Source: Perognathus longimembris pacificus (Eukaryota > Chordata > Mammalia > Rodentia > Heteromyidae). Taken from it: a stretch of 64,000 nt of DNA. Below, one piece after another: positions 11,606 through 23,700 of the stretch; position 1 is the stretch's first letter; the number at the start of each line of letters is the position of its first letter. The notes under the pieces are model-generated. The model was not told the DNA's origin, did not search any database, and saw nothing but the letters and a program-made list of their open reading frames with translations. Both the position numbers and the translations under genes were made by a program. The DNA is taken from positions 15,255,360 through 15,319,359 of the forward strand of contig NC_063167.1 of NCBI RefSeq assembly GCF_023159225.1, written 5' to 3'.

Positions 11606-14600
11606 CTGGGGGAAGGAAGCCATGTACAAAGTCAGAAGTGTCCTGACCCAGAGGTTCAGAGCAGAATCGGTACATCAGACTGGCACACTCGGGGGAGCCA
11701 GGAGCACACTCGAGTGGAAAGGACTAGCTGGCAGCAGAAGTGGGGAGGGAATGGGCCATGCCCGCTCTCACCCGGAGTGCGTCCAGAGAGCACTGGCACC
11801 AATGAGGGTCGTGTGAGTGAAGTACGACTTAAGACCGTTATCAATTACGTGACAGCTCACAACCCAGCAAATGCACGCGTGTGCGTGAGGGGCTTGCACG
11901 CCCGCAATGACTCAGCACACACTGCACTATGCTATCTATGCCCAGTGTCAGCCTCAGCAGCAGACATGACTGGGGTACAGTGACTAGAACCTGCTTCCCT
12001 CTTCACACAGTGGAGTAAAGGCTCTTGGAGAATGGCTTTCTTTAGGCCTAGCTTCTTCAATCACAACTACTCAGGTGGGATCTGGAAGGGGCCCCGCCGT
12101 GAAGGTCTATGGGTGGAAGGCTTAGTCCCCAGGCCGTGGTGCTGTTGAGAAGTGGGGGCCCAGGCAGTCAGGTTGCTGTGGACGTGCCTGGAAAGGGCTA
12201 TTGGAACCCCGAGCGCACACACGCGCGCACACGCACACGTTGCTTCCTCGACCAGGCTCAAAGCCCCTGGCCACGAACCATGGACTGAAGTCTCTGAAGC
12301 CATGAGCCGAAAGAAGCCCTTCCTCCTCAAGTTGTGTATTTGGGGTATTTTGTCACAGGGACAGAAAGCTGGCTAATACACTTCAAGAGCATCTCCACTT
12401 CAGACCACAGAGAGTCCAGCCCTGCTCCCAAACCATCAGACACGGGGTCAGAACGAGCGAGCCTGCCTCTGCCTGTTGAAGTCACGCGAGCACGTCCGAG
12501 CCGGCGCACGCAGCCCTCCCAGCACTTACTGTTTCTCCAGGTCTACGACCATCCTATCAATCTCCTCGGAGGAAGGCACGTGTGTCCCATGAAGAAGACT
12601 GTTGGATGTTGGGAAAAACTCCTCTCCACTGGAAGACAGCAAATAACCTGTGTCAAGTACGCCAGCCTCAAGTCTTAAATCAGACCACACCGCGTGGTGA
12701 ACAACAAAATAAAATATACACATATAAGTCAGGTGCTGGTGGCTCACGCCTGAAATCCTGGCTACTTAGGACTAAGGGCTAAGATCGCGAGATTGTGGTT
12801 CAGCCGAGAGAGTAAAGTCTGTGAGACTCTTACCTACCATTAAACCACCAAAAAAAGGCCAGAAGTGCCGCTATAGTTCCAGTAATAGAGTGCTAGCTCT
12901 GAGCAAAAGAAGCTCAGCAACAGCAGGCACTGAGTTCAAGCCCAAGGACAGACACAAAAATAAAAAATTGTTGGGAATGTGGCTCAGCAGTAGAGTGCTT
13001 GCCTAGCATACATGAAGCCCTGGCTTCAATTCCTCAGTAGCACATACACAGAAAAAGCCGGAAGTGGCACTGTGGCTCAAGACAAAGAAGCCAGGGACTA
13101 TGCCCAGGCCCTGAGTTCAAGCCCCAGGACTGGCAACAAAAAAAAAGGGGGGGGGCTGGGGATATGGCCTAGTGGCAAGAATGCAGTGTTTGCCTCGTAT
13201 ACATGAGGCCCTGGATTCAATTCCCCAGCACCACATATACAGAAAACGGCCAGAAGTGGCGCTGTGGCTCAAGTGGCAGAGTGCTAGCCTTGAGCAAAAA
13301 GAAGCCAGGGACAGTGCTCAGGCCCTGAGTTCAAGGCCCAGGACTGGCCAAAAGAAAAACACACACACACATACATATTTGCTGTGGGATATATTTACTG
13401 TGGGAGAGAGGGAAGAAAAGGAAGGAGGGAGAGGGGATTAGCAAGAACTAAGAAGCCAGATACCAGTGGCTCATGCTTATAGTCCTAGCTACTCAGGAAG
13501 CAGAGATCTGATAATCGTGGTTCAAAACCAGGCCAGGCAGAAAACTCCATGAAATTCTTACCTCCAATTAACCACCAAAAGCTCAGAAGTGGAGCTATGA
13601 GTCAAAGTGGACGAGCACTACCCTTGAGCAAAAGAGCTCAGGGACAGTGCGCAGGCCCTGAATTCAAGGCCCACGATCAACAACAACAAAAAAGCAACTA
13701 AGAAAACACCCTCATCTTCAGAAGAATGAGCCAATGGCCAGAGGTGAAGGACTTGACTAAGATCACAACGATTGGAATCAGAACTTCCAAGCTCAGGCTT
13801 TCCACTAAAGCAAGCGTCTACATATACAGCCCACCACACACATCCGCCCTGGAGAATTTTTATGGGGACATTAGGTTCATGGGGATCTGCTTTCATACCA
13901 CAGCAGCACAGGTGAGCAAGTAAGACCACCACCCCAGGCTCAGGCCTACCACCCAATATGGTAACCTGGCGTGAAGCACTTAACACTCAGGTCTTAGAAG
14001 GTCTGGCTCAACAAGAAACCAAGTGGCTGGCTCTTCAGAGAGCAACAAATCATGCTGTCAACACAGATGCCATCCTTAGCAGCTGACACTCCCCACCTCT
14101 AATGAAGCCAGCCTGTAGTAATGTGTATGCAAGCACAAGTCCTCCACGCCCTCAGGAGGGTAGACCTATGTTAAGCCTGCAGACTTACTGCTTTTCTCTC
14201 AGTCGTTCATAGGCTTCCATGTCAGGTTTGATCTGCTTGGTCAACCGATGATACTGGCGCAACTGGGCGGCGGCGTAATCTAGGAAGCAAATTAGAATCC
14301 GGATGACACATGTCCTTATTTGGGCATTGCTATGGATTTAATTTTACCACAAAGAGGAAGAATAGGCAGCTGATGGAAGTGCAGTCTGTTTAGGTTTTGC
14401 ACTTTTCCTGGCCTATTGGAGAATACCACAGGGAGGAATACCACAGGGGAGTTGCTCTGTGACCCGGAAATCCTGCCGTGTAACAGCTCTGCTCAGCAAA
14501 GTCAAGTTCAAGTGGTCACTTCTACCTGAAAACCCTAGGTCGGGGTTTTTCCTCTTCTTTTTCCTCTCCCATCTCTCTGCATCCTCCGCACTGATCTCCA

Positions 14601-17600
14601 GCAACTTCACTTTCTCATAGTCTTCTCCTCTTGCTGCACATTCCTGGAAACAACAGCCACATGGGTGGATTGGTAGATTTGAATATGCCTGGATTATATG
14701 TGAGCAACTACCACGCCTCGAGCTTAGCAGGAATGTGCTCTATCACTTGATCCATGCCTCCAGTCCTTTACAATTTTTCTTTTAAGTGATAACTATATGA
14801 AGGGAATTTGGGAACTTGTTATGGTACTTTAGTAAGAGCAGAGCACACAAAACTTACCAAGTGCCTTAGTAATGATCAGACCCTGTTTTAGGTATTTTGC
14901 CTGCATTAACACAATGAATTAAAAATTTGCTCAAATAATTATTAGAGTCCCGGTTTTAGAGATAAAAACAGAGGCACACCGAGGTTAAGTAACCTGCCCA
15001 CAGTGTGGCCTGGCCGCAGGTAAAGAGCAGACAGAGCCTTGTTAAGACAAGAGATAAGAGTGTGGTGGAAGAAATGGCTGATGGACACAGTGAAGCACTT
15101 CCTAACCTTTTTCTTTTCTTCTTCCCGTAGTTCCCATTCCAAACGAGCTTTTTTTGCTTCCCAGTTTGCAGGCAACTTAAGTCTTTTATCTTCTTCCACT
15201 ACTTCCTGATGGTTTAACTTACGAGCTTCATTCTAGAAAAAACAAAAACAAAAAACACCACTGTCAGAGGCAGGCAGGGTGGCCCAGGCCTGTAATCCCA
15301 GTAATCAAGAAGCAGAGGCAGGAAGATTGTGGAAAGTCCCATCAGGCTGGGCTAAACAGTAAAACCTTGTCTCAAAGATAATTAAAAAATGATAATAAGG
15401 ACTGTCAGATGAAACATGATGAAATCCAAATACATCTTGCCTTCTTAGAAGAGGACCAAGTAGGACACATTGACAAGGTGACCCCTTTTCCCTACAAGCA
15501 ATAAAAAGCCAGCAAATGAATTTAAGCAAAGAAATAGCCTAAAGGGTACACAGTGACACAGTATAGGTATTAGGTATAAGTTATCTCTTTTTTGTTTGGG
15601 GGGGGGAGAGCTGGGGGGGGTCCCAAAGCTCAAACTCAAGGCCTGGCTACTGTCTCTGACTTTTTTTTTGCTCAAGGCTAGCACTCTACCACTTGAACCA
15701 CAGTGCTACTTCTGCTTTTTTGGTGGTTAATTTGAGATAAGCTTCACAGATTTTCCTGCATGGGCTGACTTAAAGCAGAGATCCTCAGATCTCGGCCTCC
15801 TGAGTAGCTAAGATTACAGGTATGAGCCACCAGGGCCCAGCTTGTTGTAGTTATTGTTGTTGCTGGTATCAAGGTTTGAACTAAGAGCCTCTGACTTTTG
15901 CTTGGCTTTCTTGGTTTTATTGCTTTTGTTTTGAAGTTTCAGCAAGGTTTTATTTGGGCATAACAGGATTAAAGTAGAGAAAAACAGAAAAAGTAAGCAA
16001 TAATTCATTTCCTGTTCCCCATACAGAAATTGAGAGTCAGCTTTCTTGCTCATAGCTAGTCTCTACCATATCAGTCATTCCTCCAGTCCAGCATTTTGCT
16101 GCTTAACTTGGACTTTTTCTGCCCTGGCTGGCTTCAAACCACAATCCTTCAGATCTCAGTCTCCTGTGAGACATGTGTTCTTTACACAGTCCTTAATATT
16201 AAATCATATTTGTTTATTAGACTAATTTCTTGACAGAAGATACTGTAGTGACTAAGGGTGTGGCTCAGTGGTACAGAGCTTACCCAGCATGATGAAAGCC
16301 CTGAGTTTGCTCCCTAGCACCTCAAAAAAGAAGGGAGGAAAACAATGCCACTGTCATACACTATTGGTTCTGGTGGTGTACTTAAGCTTGTAGTCAAATA
16401 AAGCTGAGTCTGAAGGAGAGGGCAAAGCATGCAGACCATTTGAATGACAGTGTTAAATGGGGCTGGTGACAAGACTTGAGTTCATCTGATGACTGGGGTA
16501 AGATTCAAGGCACTGGCCTGGGCACTGGGCAGGCAGAAAGGACATTCTATGATTAAGGAGGTTAGATTTTTATGTAACAGGCAGAAGTAATACAGTGACA
16601 CAATAGTTGGTAATAAGTGAGTAGTAGCCAGGAAACAGTGGCTCATGCCTGTAAACCTAACTACTTGGGAAGCTGAAGTGTGAGGATCACCAGTTCAAGG
16701 CCAGCTCAGACAGAAAAGTCCTCAAGAGGCTTATCTACAACTAACCACTAAAGAGCAGGAAGTGGAGCTGTGGCTCTGTGGTAGAGCACTAGCCTTGCGT
16801 TGGTAAAAGCTCGAAGATAGCACCCAGGCCAACTTCAAGCTTCACTACTGGCGTGAGCACACACCACCACCACCCCCACACCCCCACCAATCTTAAATAT
16901 CTGGGGACAAAGAAACACTCATACTGGCACTTCACAAGTCTCTTCCCACTTCTAGATCTACATATTTCTCTGGGCAAAAGGAAGAGTTTGTGCAAATGAT
17001 AAGGCAGGGAAGCTGTGAATAAAAGATTGCTAAATCAAGCCCAAATAACTCAGCTTGGAGGCGAGGAAAGAAATGGGGGAGCAAGTAGACATGTTTCACA
17101 AGTTCTCAAAGTGATCTGGACGTGATGAAGATTGCGACCCACAGGGATAGCGCCCATCGCAAGGGGGAGAGCCAGTTCCGCCGAGTTAGGCGCGCAGGCC
17201 AGGCCTAGCCAGGTGACGAGACCGAGCTGGCCTCTCCCGCAACTCACCCGCTTCAGGTGCAGCTCTCTGAATTTACGCAGTCTCTGTTCGCGCTTCTGGG
17301 CAGCCAGCTCCTCGGTCGCCGTGCCGGGCTCCTCCTCCGTGCGGTCTGCCGGCACCTACGGCAAAAGGAGCCGACGTCAGGCAGAGCTCAGCTCAGCTCT
17401 TCCCCGGCCGAGAACGGACGGGCTCCGGCAGGCCGGGCCAGGCCCTCGACTGCCATCCTGAACTCCCAGTGTCGAGTGCCGTCCTGACGCAGCACCCGGT
17501 TCCGCCTTCGTTTTTGGTTCCTCCCTCTCCCCAGAAGCCTGATCAACACAATCCCCGGGGTAGGGCTGACAGCACCCACCTTCTGGACATCAGTCGCAGC

Positions 17601-17606
17601 CGCCAT
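11440..17606 (-). CDS. SYF2: SYF2 pre-mRNA splicing factor, complete, 7 coding exons
   Basis: Coding exons on the minus strand: 17606-17580, 17355-17248, 15232-15107, 14643-14526, 14279-14189, 12628-12530, 11605-11440. They join in frame to 244 residues (human about 243). All introns are GT/AG and the phases agree. The protein starts MAAATDVQK, has an acidic N-terminus, then a long highly charged, mostly helical SYF2 domain including [35 protein letters not shown] and a lysine/arginine cluster [14 protein letters not shown], and ends [11 protein letters not shown]2 (also p29, GCIP-interacting protein) is a nuclear spliceosome component associated with the Prp19/NTC complex. The start was chosen because it is the first ATG of the CpG-rich first exon and gives the family N-terminus. 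Its 5' end faces the 3' end of RSRP1, which is on the same strand. No damage to the frame is visible. Confidence 0.97.
12255..12385 (+). mobile_element. Old LTR-type repeat tail (uncertain)
   Basis: CTCCTCAAGTTGTGTATTTG followed by GTATTTTGTCACAG and AAGCTGGCTAATACA has the form of a common rodent LTR-type 3' end. It lies in the last SYF2 intron. Confidence 0.45.
12530..12628 (-). CDS. SYF2: SYF2 coding exon 6
   Basis: 99 nt encoding [18 protein letters not shown] to MVVDLEK. Acceptor TTCCAG, donor GTAAGT. The split codon completes as glutamine in the last exon. Confidence 0.96.
12727..13365 (+). mobile_element. SINE cluster: B1G and two IDG
   Basis: B1G 12727-12955; IDG 12967-13150 (ID part diverged); IDG 13152-13365 (well preserved). 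In a SYF2 intron, antisense to the gene. Confidence 0.88.
13459..13690 (+). mobile_element. B1G SINE
   Basis: Complete though diverged copy in a SYF2 intron. A MIR-like stretch (13725-13805) follows. Confidence 0.85.
14189..14279 (-). CDS. SYF2: SYF2 coding exon 5
   Basis: 91 nt encoding [18 protein letters not shown] to YERLREK. Acceptor CCTAG, donor GTAAGT. The phases match both neighbouring exons. Confidence 0.96.
14526..14643 (-). CDS. SYF2: SYF2 coding exon 4
   Basis: 118 nt, from [18 protein letters not shown] to KNPDLGFS plus one base. Acceptor TTCCAG, donor GTAGAA. Confidence 0.96.
14845..15060 (-). mobile_element. MIR SINE
   Basis: Shows GCACACCGAGGTTAAGTAAC then CCTGCCCACA, with the upstream AAGTGCCTTAGTAATGATCAG order of the ancient MIR family. 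In a SYF2 intron. Confidence 0.8.
15107..15232 (-). CDS. SYF2: SYF2 coding exon 3
   Basis: 42 codons, from [15 protein letters not shown] to LREEEKKK. Acceptor TTCTAG, donor GTTAGG, phase 0 at both ends. Confidence 0.96.
15262..15390 (+). mobile_element. B1 SINE
   Basis: GGCCTGTAATCCCAGTAATC and AGCAGAGGCAGGAAGATTG, A-rich end. Confidence 0.82.
15590..16330. mobile_element. SINE group: B1G (-), partial SINE (-), ID monomer (+)
   Basis: B1G minus at 15590-15842, a diverged minus-strand piece near 15860-16190, and an ID monomer plus at 16252-16330. All in SYF2 intron 2. Confidence 0.7.
16626..16880 (+). mobile_element. B1G SINE
   Basis: Complete copy followed by a C/A-rich short repeat. Confidence 0.85.
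17248..17355 (-). CDS. SYF2: SYF2 coding exon 2
   Basis: 36 codons, from [11 protein letters not shown] to KFRELHLKR. Acceptor is TAG, donor GTGAGT, phase 0 at both ends. The first half differs clearly from the human sequence, while the [13 protein letters not shown] part is conserved. Confidence 0.95.
17580..17606 (-). CDS. SYF2: SYF2 coding exon 1
   Basis: Encodes MAAATDVQK (9 codons) and ends at a GTGGGT donor in phase 0. It lies in a CpG-rich promoter segment. Confidence 0.93.
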
Positions 17607-17868
17607 CACCGCCTTCCTCTTCCTACTTCCGGCAACAACGCGAAGCACTTCCGTAGGCCTTTGTACAAATAAGCTGCTGCAAGCTCCTCCCCTTCCGGAC
17701 GTTGACAGGAACCCAAGACCAATCCCTGCCCACAAGGCGTTTTCTCATTGAACAAGGTCAAGCGCAGCCGCAAAAGGCTCCAGCGAAGCAGGACCGCCCC
17801 AAGGTACTCTTCCCTCCCCCAGCTTCGAACCTGTTGCCGCAGCGCCAACATTAGCAAGCAGCAGTTAG

Positions 17869-18016
17869 GTTGGCAAGGAACGTGCCTTAGTGAGAGCGCT
17901 TGTGTAGCATGTGTGAGGCCCTGGGTTCGATTCCTTGGTACCACATAAACACAAAATACAAATAAAATGCAGAAAGGTGTTGCTATATAATGGATATATA
18001 TATATATATATATATT
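17869..18016 (+). mobile_element. ID monomer and (AT)n tract
   Basis: ID unit at 17869-17955 without a Geo part; perfect (TA)n at about 17992-18014. Confidence 0.8.
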
Positions 18017-18219
18017 CATGTTATATAAAGTGAAATTGTTTTCTGCACTAGTTACACACAGAAGTGCCAAAGTAGTCATCCAGGGCTGGAGTTCAAGGCC
18101 CAGCACTGCCAAAAAAAAATGTAGTCGTCCAAATGAAATAATCTAGGTACAAAGATTAAAGCAGGAATGAGCTTTAAGTACGGAGAGTTTTTATTATCCA
18201 TCCCCTGGGAAATGGAAGA

Positions 18220-19075
18220 AAGTTGTTTTTTTTTTTCTACTGGTCCTGGGTTTTGAACTCGGCCTGGGCACTGTCCCTGGGCTTCTTTTGCTCAAGGGGA
18301 GCACTCCATCACTTAAGCCACAGTGCCACCTCCAGCTTTTTTGGGTAGTTTGTTGAGTTTCCTGCCCAGGCTGCTCAGATCTCAGTGGCGTAGCTAGGAT
18401 TACTGGTGTGAGCCACCAGCACCCGGCTTGCTTTTTTTGTCAGTCATGAGGCTTGATCTCAGGGCCTGGGCCCGGTCCCTGAGCTTCTTTTGCTCAATGC
18501 TAGCACTCTACCACTTTGAGCCACAGCATCACTTCCCATTTTCGAGTGGTTTATTAGAGATGAGTCTCTTGGACTTTCCTCCTGGGTAGCTAGGATTATA
18601 GGTATGAGCCACTGGCACCCAGCACTTTGGTTTTTTGGGGGTTTTTTTGCTAGTCCTGAGGCTTAAAACTCTGAGCACTGTCCCTGGCTGCTTTTTGCTC
18701 AAGGCCAGCAATCTACCTCTTGAGCCACAGCGCCACTTATTTTTTTCTACATATGTGGTGCTGAGGAATCGAACCCAGTCCCACTTTTTGATTTTATAAA
18801 GAGTTAAATATATCCGTACTATCAAAAATTTAATTGTCACACTGATTTTTTTTTTTTTTTTGGTGCCAGTATTGGGACTTGAGCTCAGTCTTGCACTCTT
18901 TTTGTACAAGATTGACTGTCTACCAATGAGCCACATTTCCACTAATGGCTTTTTGGTGGTTAACTGGAAGTGTCTCGTGGACTTTTCTGCCCAGGTTGGC
19001 ATAGAACCAAGGTCTTCAAATCCTAGCCTTTGAGTCATTAGGATTACAGGAATGAACCACTGGAACTCAGCCTTA
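18220..19075 (-). mobile_element. SINE cluster between SYF2 and RSRP1
   Basis: B1G 18220-18428, B1G 18430-18625, truncated IDG 18637-18780, B1G 18849-19075, all minus. Confidence 0.85.
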
Positions 19076-19129
19076 GTCTTATATGACACTTTCACCCTTA
19101 AGCTTCAAGCATGCCTGAGATTGCTTTAT

Positions 19130-19617
19130 TTTTTTTTAACCAGTCCTTGGCCTGCACTCAGGGCCTGCACTTTCCCTGGCTTCTTTTTGCTCAAGGCTAG
19201 CACTCTGCCACTTAAGCCACAGCACCACTTCTGGCCTTTTTCTATATATGTGGTGCTGGGGACTTGAACCCAGGGCTTCATGTATACGAGGGCAAGCACT
19301 CTTGCCGCTAGGCCATATTCTCAGCCTGAGACTGCTCTTTTTCCTTTCATTCCTTAATGACCCATTTTCTCTACTATCCACTATCCTCAAGTTTGTATTC
19401 CTTTTTTTTTTTTTTTCTTTTTTTGCCAGTCCTGTGCCTTGGACTCAGGGCCTGAGCACTGTGCCTGGCTTCCTTTTTGCTCAAGGATAGCACTTTGCCA
19501 CTTGAGCAAACAGCACCACTTCTGGCCGTTTTCTGTATATGTGGTGCTGGGGAATCGAACCCAGGGCCTCATGTATACGAAGCAAGCTCTCTAGCCACTA
19601 GGCCATATCCCCAGCCC
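19130..19617 (-). mobile_element. Two IDG SINEs
   Basis: Copies at 19130-19326 and 19401-19617. Confidence 0.93.
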
Positions 19618-19894
19618 TGTATTCCTTATTTTTAATCAAGTTGTGAAATAAGACATTTACACAAGCAGCTAAAGAAATTTCCCTTGTTGCTATGCCCAAG
19701 ATCATGACCAAATGATAACAACAGACAACAGATGTATATCCAGAAATACTTACTGGACATTTAAGTGTTTCATAGTGTTAAATTTTTCTTCCAGACTTTG
19801 TCAAATATTCTATAATACATCTTGTAATTTATCCTTTTCAGAAAGACAGAAATTTTGGCTTGTGGATACTGAAAACTGGCTATGGATTTTATTT

Positions 19895-20093
19895 TATTTT
19901 TTGCTACTATTGGGGTATGCCAGGTGGCATGCTACAACTTAAGCCACACCTTCAGTCTGGCTTTTGATGGTCAACTGGAGGATTCTCTCTTCTGCCCAAG
20001 CTAGCTTCAAATCTGGACCTCCTCCTACCTCCCCACCTTAATCTCAGCCTGTAGCTAGGGTTACAGGTATGAGCCACCAGCACTTGGCTAAGC
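19895..20093 (-). mobile_element. B1G SINE, diverged
   Basis: Geo part reduced; B1 part includes GGTTACAGGTATGAGCCACC. Confidence 0.75.
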
Positions 20094-20284
20094 AACTGTT
20101 TTAAATAGAGTACTTGGAGAGGCCGGGTTCAAGCCCAAATAAACAAAAAGTACTCCACATGAATTAAGGCCTAAGCCCTATACTGACTTTTTGGATTTAA
20201 GATGAACAAGCCTTCTAAACACAAGATGATTCCTTTAGCTTGTCTATTGAAAAAGACTCATATAGGCAACATATGCATTAAAAA

Positions 20285-20601
20285 ACATAATAAAAACACG
20301 ATTTTATTAACAAATATACAAAAACATACACAGTTGAATCACTGTGTCTTACAAATTTCTCTTCTGCAAAACCAACTGATATTAGCCAATATTTACAAGT
20401 ATATGTACAAGACTCCCACCTGTATGTAATCTCTGGTCCACTTATGCTCTCTTCGAGAAACCTAAAAATGGTATTAAGTACATATATTTTATATGGGTTT
20501 TTTAATTGCAACAATTATTGATAACTGACTTGAGATAATGCTAGAAACAAACTTGCAATAAAGTGCAATTTTAGGCAATCTTAGCCGTCAATTTTCTTCT
20601 T
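20285..20601 (-). other. RSRP1: RSRP1 3' UTR with probable poly(A) signal
   Basis: AT-rich, SINE-free sequence follows the stop. AATAAA on the minus strand at 20308-20303 is a likely cleavage signal, giving a 3' UTR of about 310 bases. Confidence 0.55.
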
Positions 20602-20718
20602 TTAGACAGGTATCCATAGTCCATATGGACTTTTTTTCTTATCTATCTTTGGCAGTCCTGAAGATATTTCTTCAGCAGCGGCTTTAGTTGTTTTCTGTAT
20701 TGGCTTTGCAACAGAATT
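20602..20718 (-). CDS. RSRP1: RSRP1 last coding exon
   Basis: 117 nt encoding [17 protein letters not shown] to [12 protein letters not shown] and a TAA stop. Acceptor TTACAG. Confidence 0.95.
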   Translation of the reverse strand, partial: NSVAKPIQKTTKAAAEEISSGLPKIDKKKSPYGLWIPV

Positions 20719-23700
20719 CTGTAAGGCAATAAATTAAATTAGCTTCTCACACACAAATTACACATATTCATATTTTCATAAAACATAACAATTCCGTAAG
20801 ACACATTATCAAGGGTTGGGGATATGGCCTAGTGGCAAGAGTGCTTGCCTCATATACATGAAGCCCTGTGTTCTGTTTCCCAGCACCACATATACAGAAA
20901 ACATCCAGGACAGGGAATATGGCCTAGTGGCAAGAGTGCTTGCCTCGTATATACATGAAGCCCTGGGTTCAATTCCCTAGCACCACATATACAGAAAATG
21001 GCCAGAAGTGGCGCTGTGGCTCAAGTGGCAGAGTGCTAGCCTTGAGCAAAAAGAAGCCAGGGACAGTGCTCAGGCCCTGAGTTCAAGGCCCAGGAATAGC
21101 AAAAAAAAAAAGTTTTCTGCGTGTTGTTCATGGGGCTTGAACTGATCAGGCCCTGGATGCCATTCCTGATATAAAGCTCTACCACCTGAACCACAACTTC
21201 ACTCCAGTTTTGGTTCTTAGTTGGTGATAAGTATCTCATGGACTATTTCTAGCCCAAGCTGGCTTCCAACCTCAATGAGTAGGTAGGATTATAGGTAAGC
21301 CACCAGCCCCCAGAAAATGTGTAACATTCTGAACCCAATCTGAGTAGATAGTAATTACACACACTTACATTAGCACTAAAAGCTATGTTTCTTCGCTGTG
21401 GTGATTTTTCACTGAGACTTTTAGTTCCATCTTCCATTTGTTTTTCTGACAGCTAGACAGACAAGAAAAAAATAATTTTTTTAAAAAGCGTTATCTTTGG
21501 ATTTATGATTACTGTATAAACAGAAGCCCAACCATATACACCATGACCTAAACAACACACACACTGGTGAGCTGTCCCATAATCAAGACTGACTTAATAA
21601 CGGGTCACACTTCCCCATACTTTTCATTCACCTGCTCCAAATTCAAATAAACTGTTAATGCTTTGCCAGTTTGGCACTTCACTGCCTGAATAACTAAACT
21701 TGTCTAATCCTAAAACCACAACTGGATCCCAGTTATTTTTACTTTGCCATCAACTTCTACCTTGACTTCTAAAGCTACAGATTTTAAGCTTTAGATTCTA
21801 TACAATTAACAGCAAATAGTGTAGTTTTCCAGTGTACATCCAGCATATTTCTGGAGAATTATAATAAACTTATCTGCAAGTGAAGCAGGCCTCCTCTTCT
21901 GCAATCTCTCAAAACATCTGGAATATATTGCATATATTATGAAAGGGACATCTATACCACAGATGCCCCACCATTAAGAAGTGTTCCTTTGGTTCATTTA
22001 AAAACTGTGTCTTTACTATACCTATGAAAACAGTACCTGTCCCAAATTCTAGCATGCACATGGAACAAGAAAACTGATCTTTTGGTGTGTGAATGTAAAG
22101 TTAAACCGCTGATGCTTTAGCCCATGTATCAATTACCAACAGATTTTCTTCATCATTGTCTGGAGACCACATTCATGATTTCTATAAGACAGAAATAAAG
22201 CAGATAAACTATACTGTATGTTGAGCACAGACTTGTGGGAACACAATGTGGAAATTGAAAGATACAGGTAAAATACTCTTGGTCTATAAAGACCAGAGTA
22301 AGAAAAAATTTGATGATAATAAGACATCACTAAAGTACCAGCAACAATATATTGTGTTCTTATGAAAGTACTAATACAGTGTGACTGAAAATAAAGTTCA
22401 TTACCTCCCAACTTCATGGGTGTGACTGCCATTTGTCAAATTTGCTTTGTTTTTGGCAAATCAGACTTGATAGTACAAGGTAAATTAAAAATGGCTAAGT
22501 CGGGTCTTCCTGGCAGTAAGCTTTCTATGGATTTATCCTAATAAAACTAGAGTAACTTACCTCGAACTTTGCCCCACTTGGCATGGCTGTTCCACGACTT
22601 TTTTCTTTGGCTATACCAATAGTTCTGAGGCTGGCTGGCAAGTCAATGTTCGTTGTTCCCAAAGCTTTTGCTGCATTAGCTTTTGCAATTTCTAACAGCT
22701 CCATTCGATCTGAAAGACAGACATTGTCTCCAACTCAGGCCAGCAAAAACCTCTACCTCATCTTGCTGAGAAGCAGCAGCAGTCCTACATAATCTTAACA
22801 ACCAGTTTTCCATTTTTTCTAAATTTTATGACTTGGACTTGTCTTCATGTATTTCTCAACCTGAGGGATTACTCCTTGCAGACGTCATATGGCCCAATTG
22901 TCCTAACTATAAAACCAGTACAGACACGTTACTAACACCCATGGCTAATGCAAATTTCTTCATAAGGTACTGGGAAACCCAAGTTGGCTGAGTAGCAATC
23001 AACTTTAGGAAAGCTGTGCTGTGTCCTTGCCCTCGGATCGTTAGGATTAAGGTCCAGAGGGTGACTCGTGGCCTATTATTTTAACACTGGGCGTCCACGT
23101 ACACAGCGGTTTTCCCGACGACCCACTCGGGACCGTCCCCACCCCCTCCTGGGAAAACAAACTGCTGGCAGGAAGTAAACAAGGCCGGGGCCGAGGCGGC
23201 CCGGCGGCCCAGCCGAAAGCGGAAGTGGCGCGGCGCCCGACCTTTCTCGGTGAGCCGGAAGGGGGTCCTGCTCCGCGATCGGCTCCGGGACCGCGCTCGC
23301 CACCGGGGGCGCTCCTCCGGGTACCGGGTGCGGCCGAAGCCGTAGCGGCGCCGTCCCGGCACCAGCGCGTCGTCGGCCCGCGAGCGGCCGTAGCGCGAGC
23401 GGCTGCGGGAGTGGCGGTGCGGCCTCGGGCGCTCGTGGTAGCGCTCCCGGTAGCGCTCCCGGTAGCGGCGGCCGCGCGAGTACGAGCGCGAGCGGCTGCG
23501 CGAGTACGAGCGCGAATAGCGCCGGTACTTCCGCTGCTGACGCCGGCGCGAGCGCGAGCGCGAGCGGCTGTGGCGCCGAGGCCGGGGCCGGCTGCGACTC
23601 CGGGACGACGAGCGGCTCGAGGCGCGGGAGCCGGGCGCGGAGCTCCGGGACGTGGAGCGGCTCCGGGACCGCGAGGTGGAGGGCGACGCCTGGTCCTGGG

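Larger units (their letters stand above)
17100..17720 (-). promoter_or_regulatory. SYF2: SYF2 CpG-rich promoter
   Basis: The segment around SYF2 exon 1 is rich in CpG and lacks SINEs. Just upstream of the ATG are two ETS-type motifs, ACTTCCGG at 17625-17632 and ACTTCCG at 17647-17653, typical of TATA-less housekeeping promoters. The transcription start is inferred to lie at about 17,620-17,660. Confidence 0.7.

Noticed and set aside
11296..11646. 116-codon plus-strand frame
   Set aside because: Antisense of the last SYF2 exon, whose minus-strand frame matches the protein.
17869..17955. Possible tRNA genes (A- and B-box matches, GGGTTCGATTCC)
   Set aside because: All such matches lie in ID-type SINE units lacking a proper cloverleaf; no independent tRNA gene seen.
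17606..18112. 168-codon minus-strand frame upstream of SYF2
   Set aside because: It crosses the promoter, an ID SINE and an (AT)n tract, with no homology.
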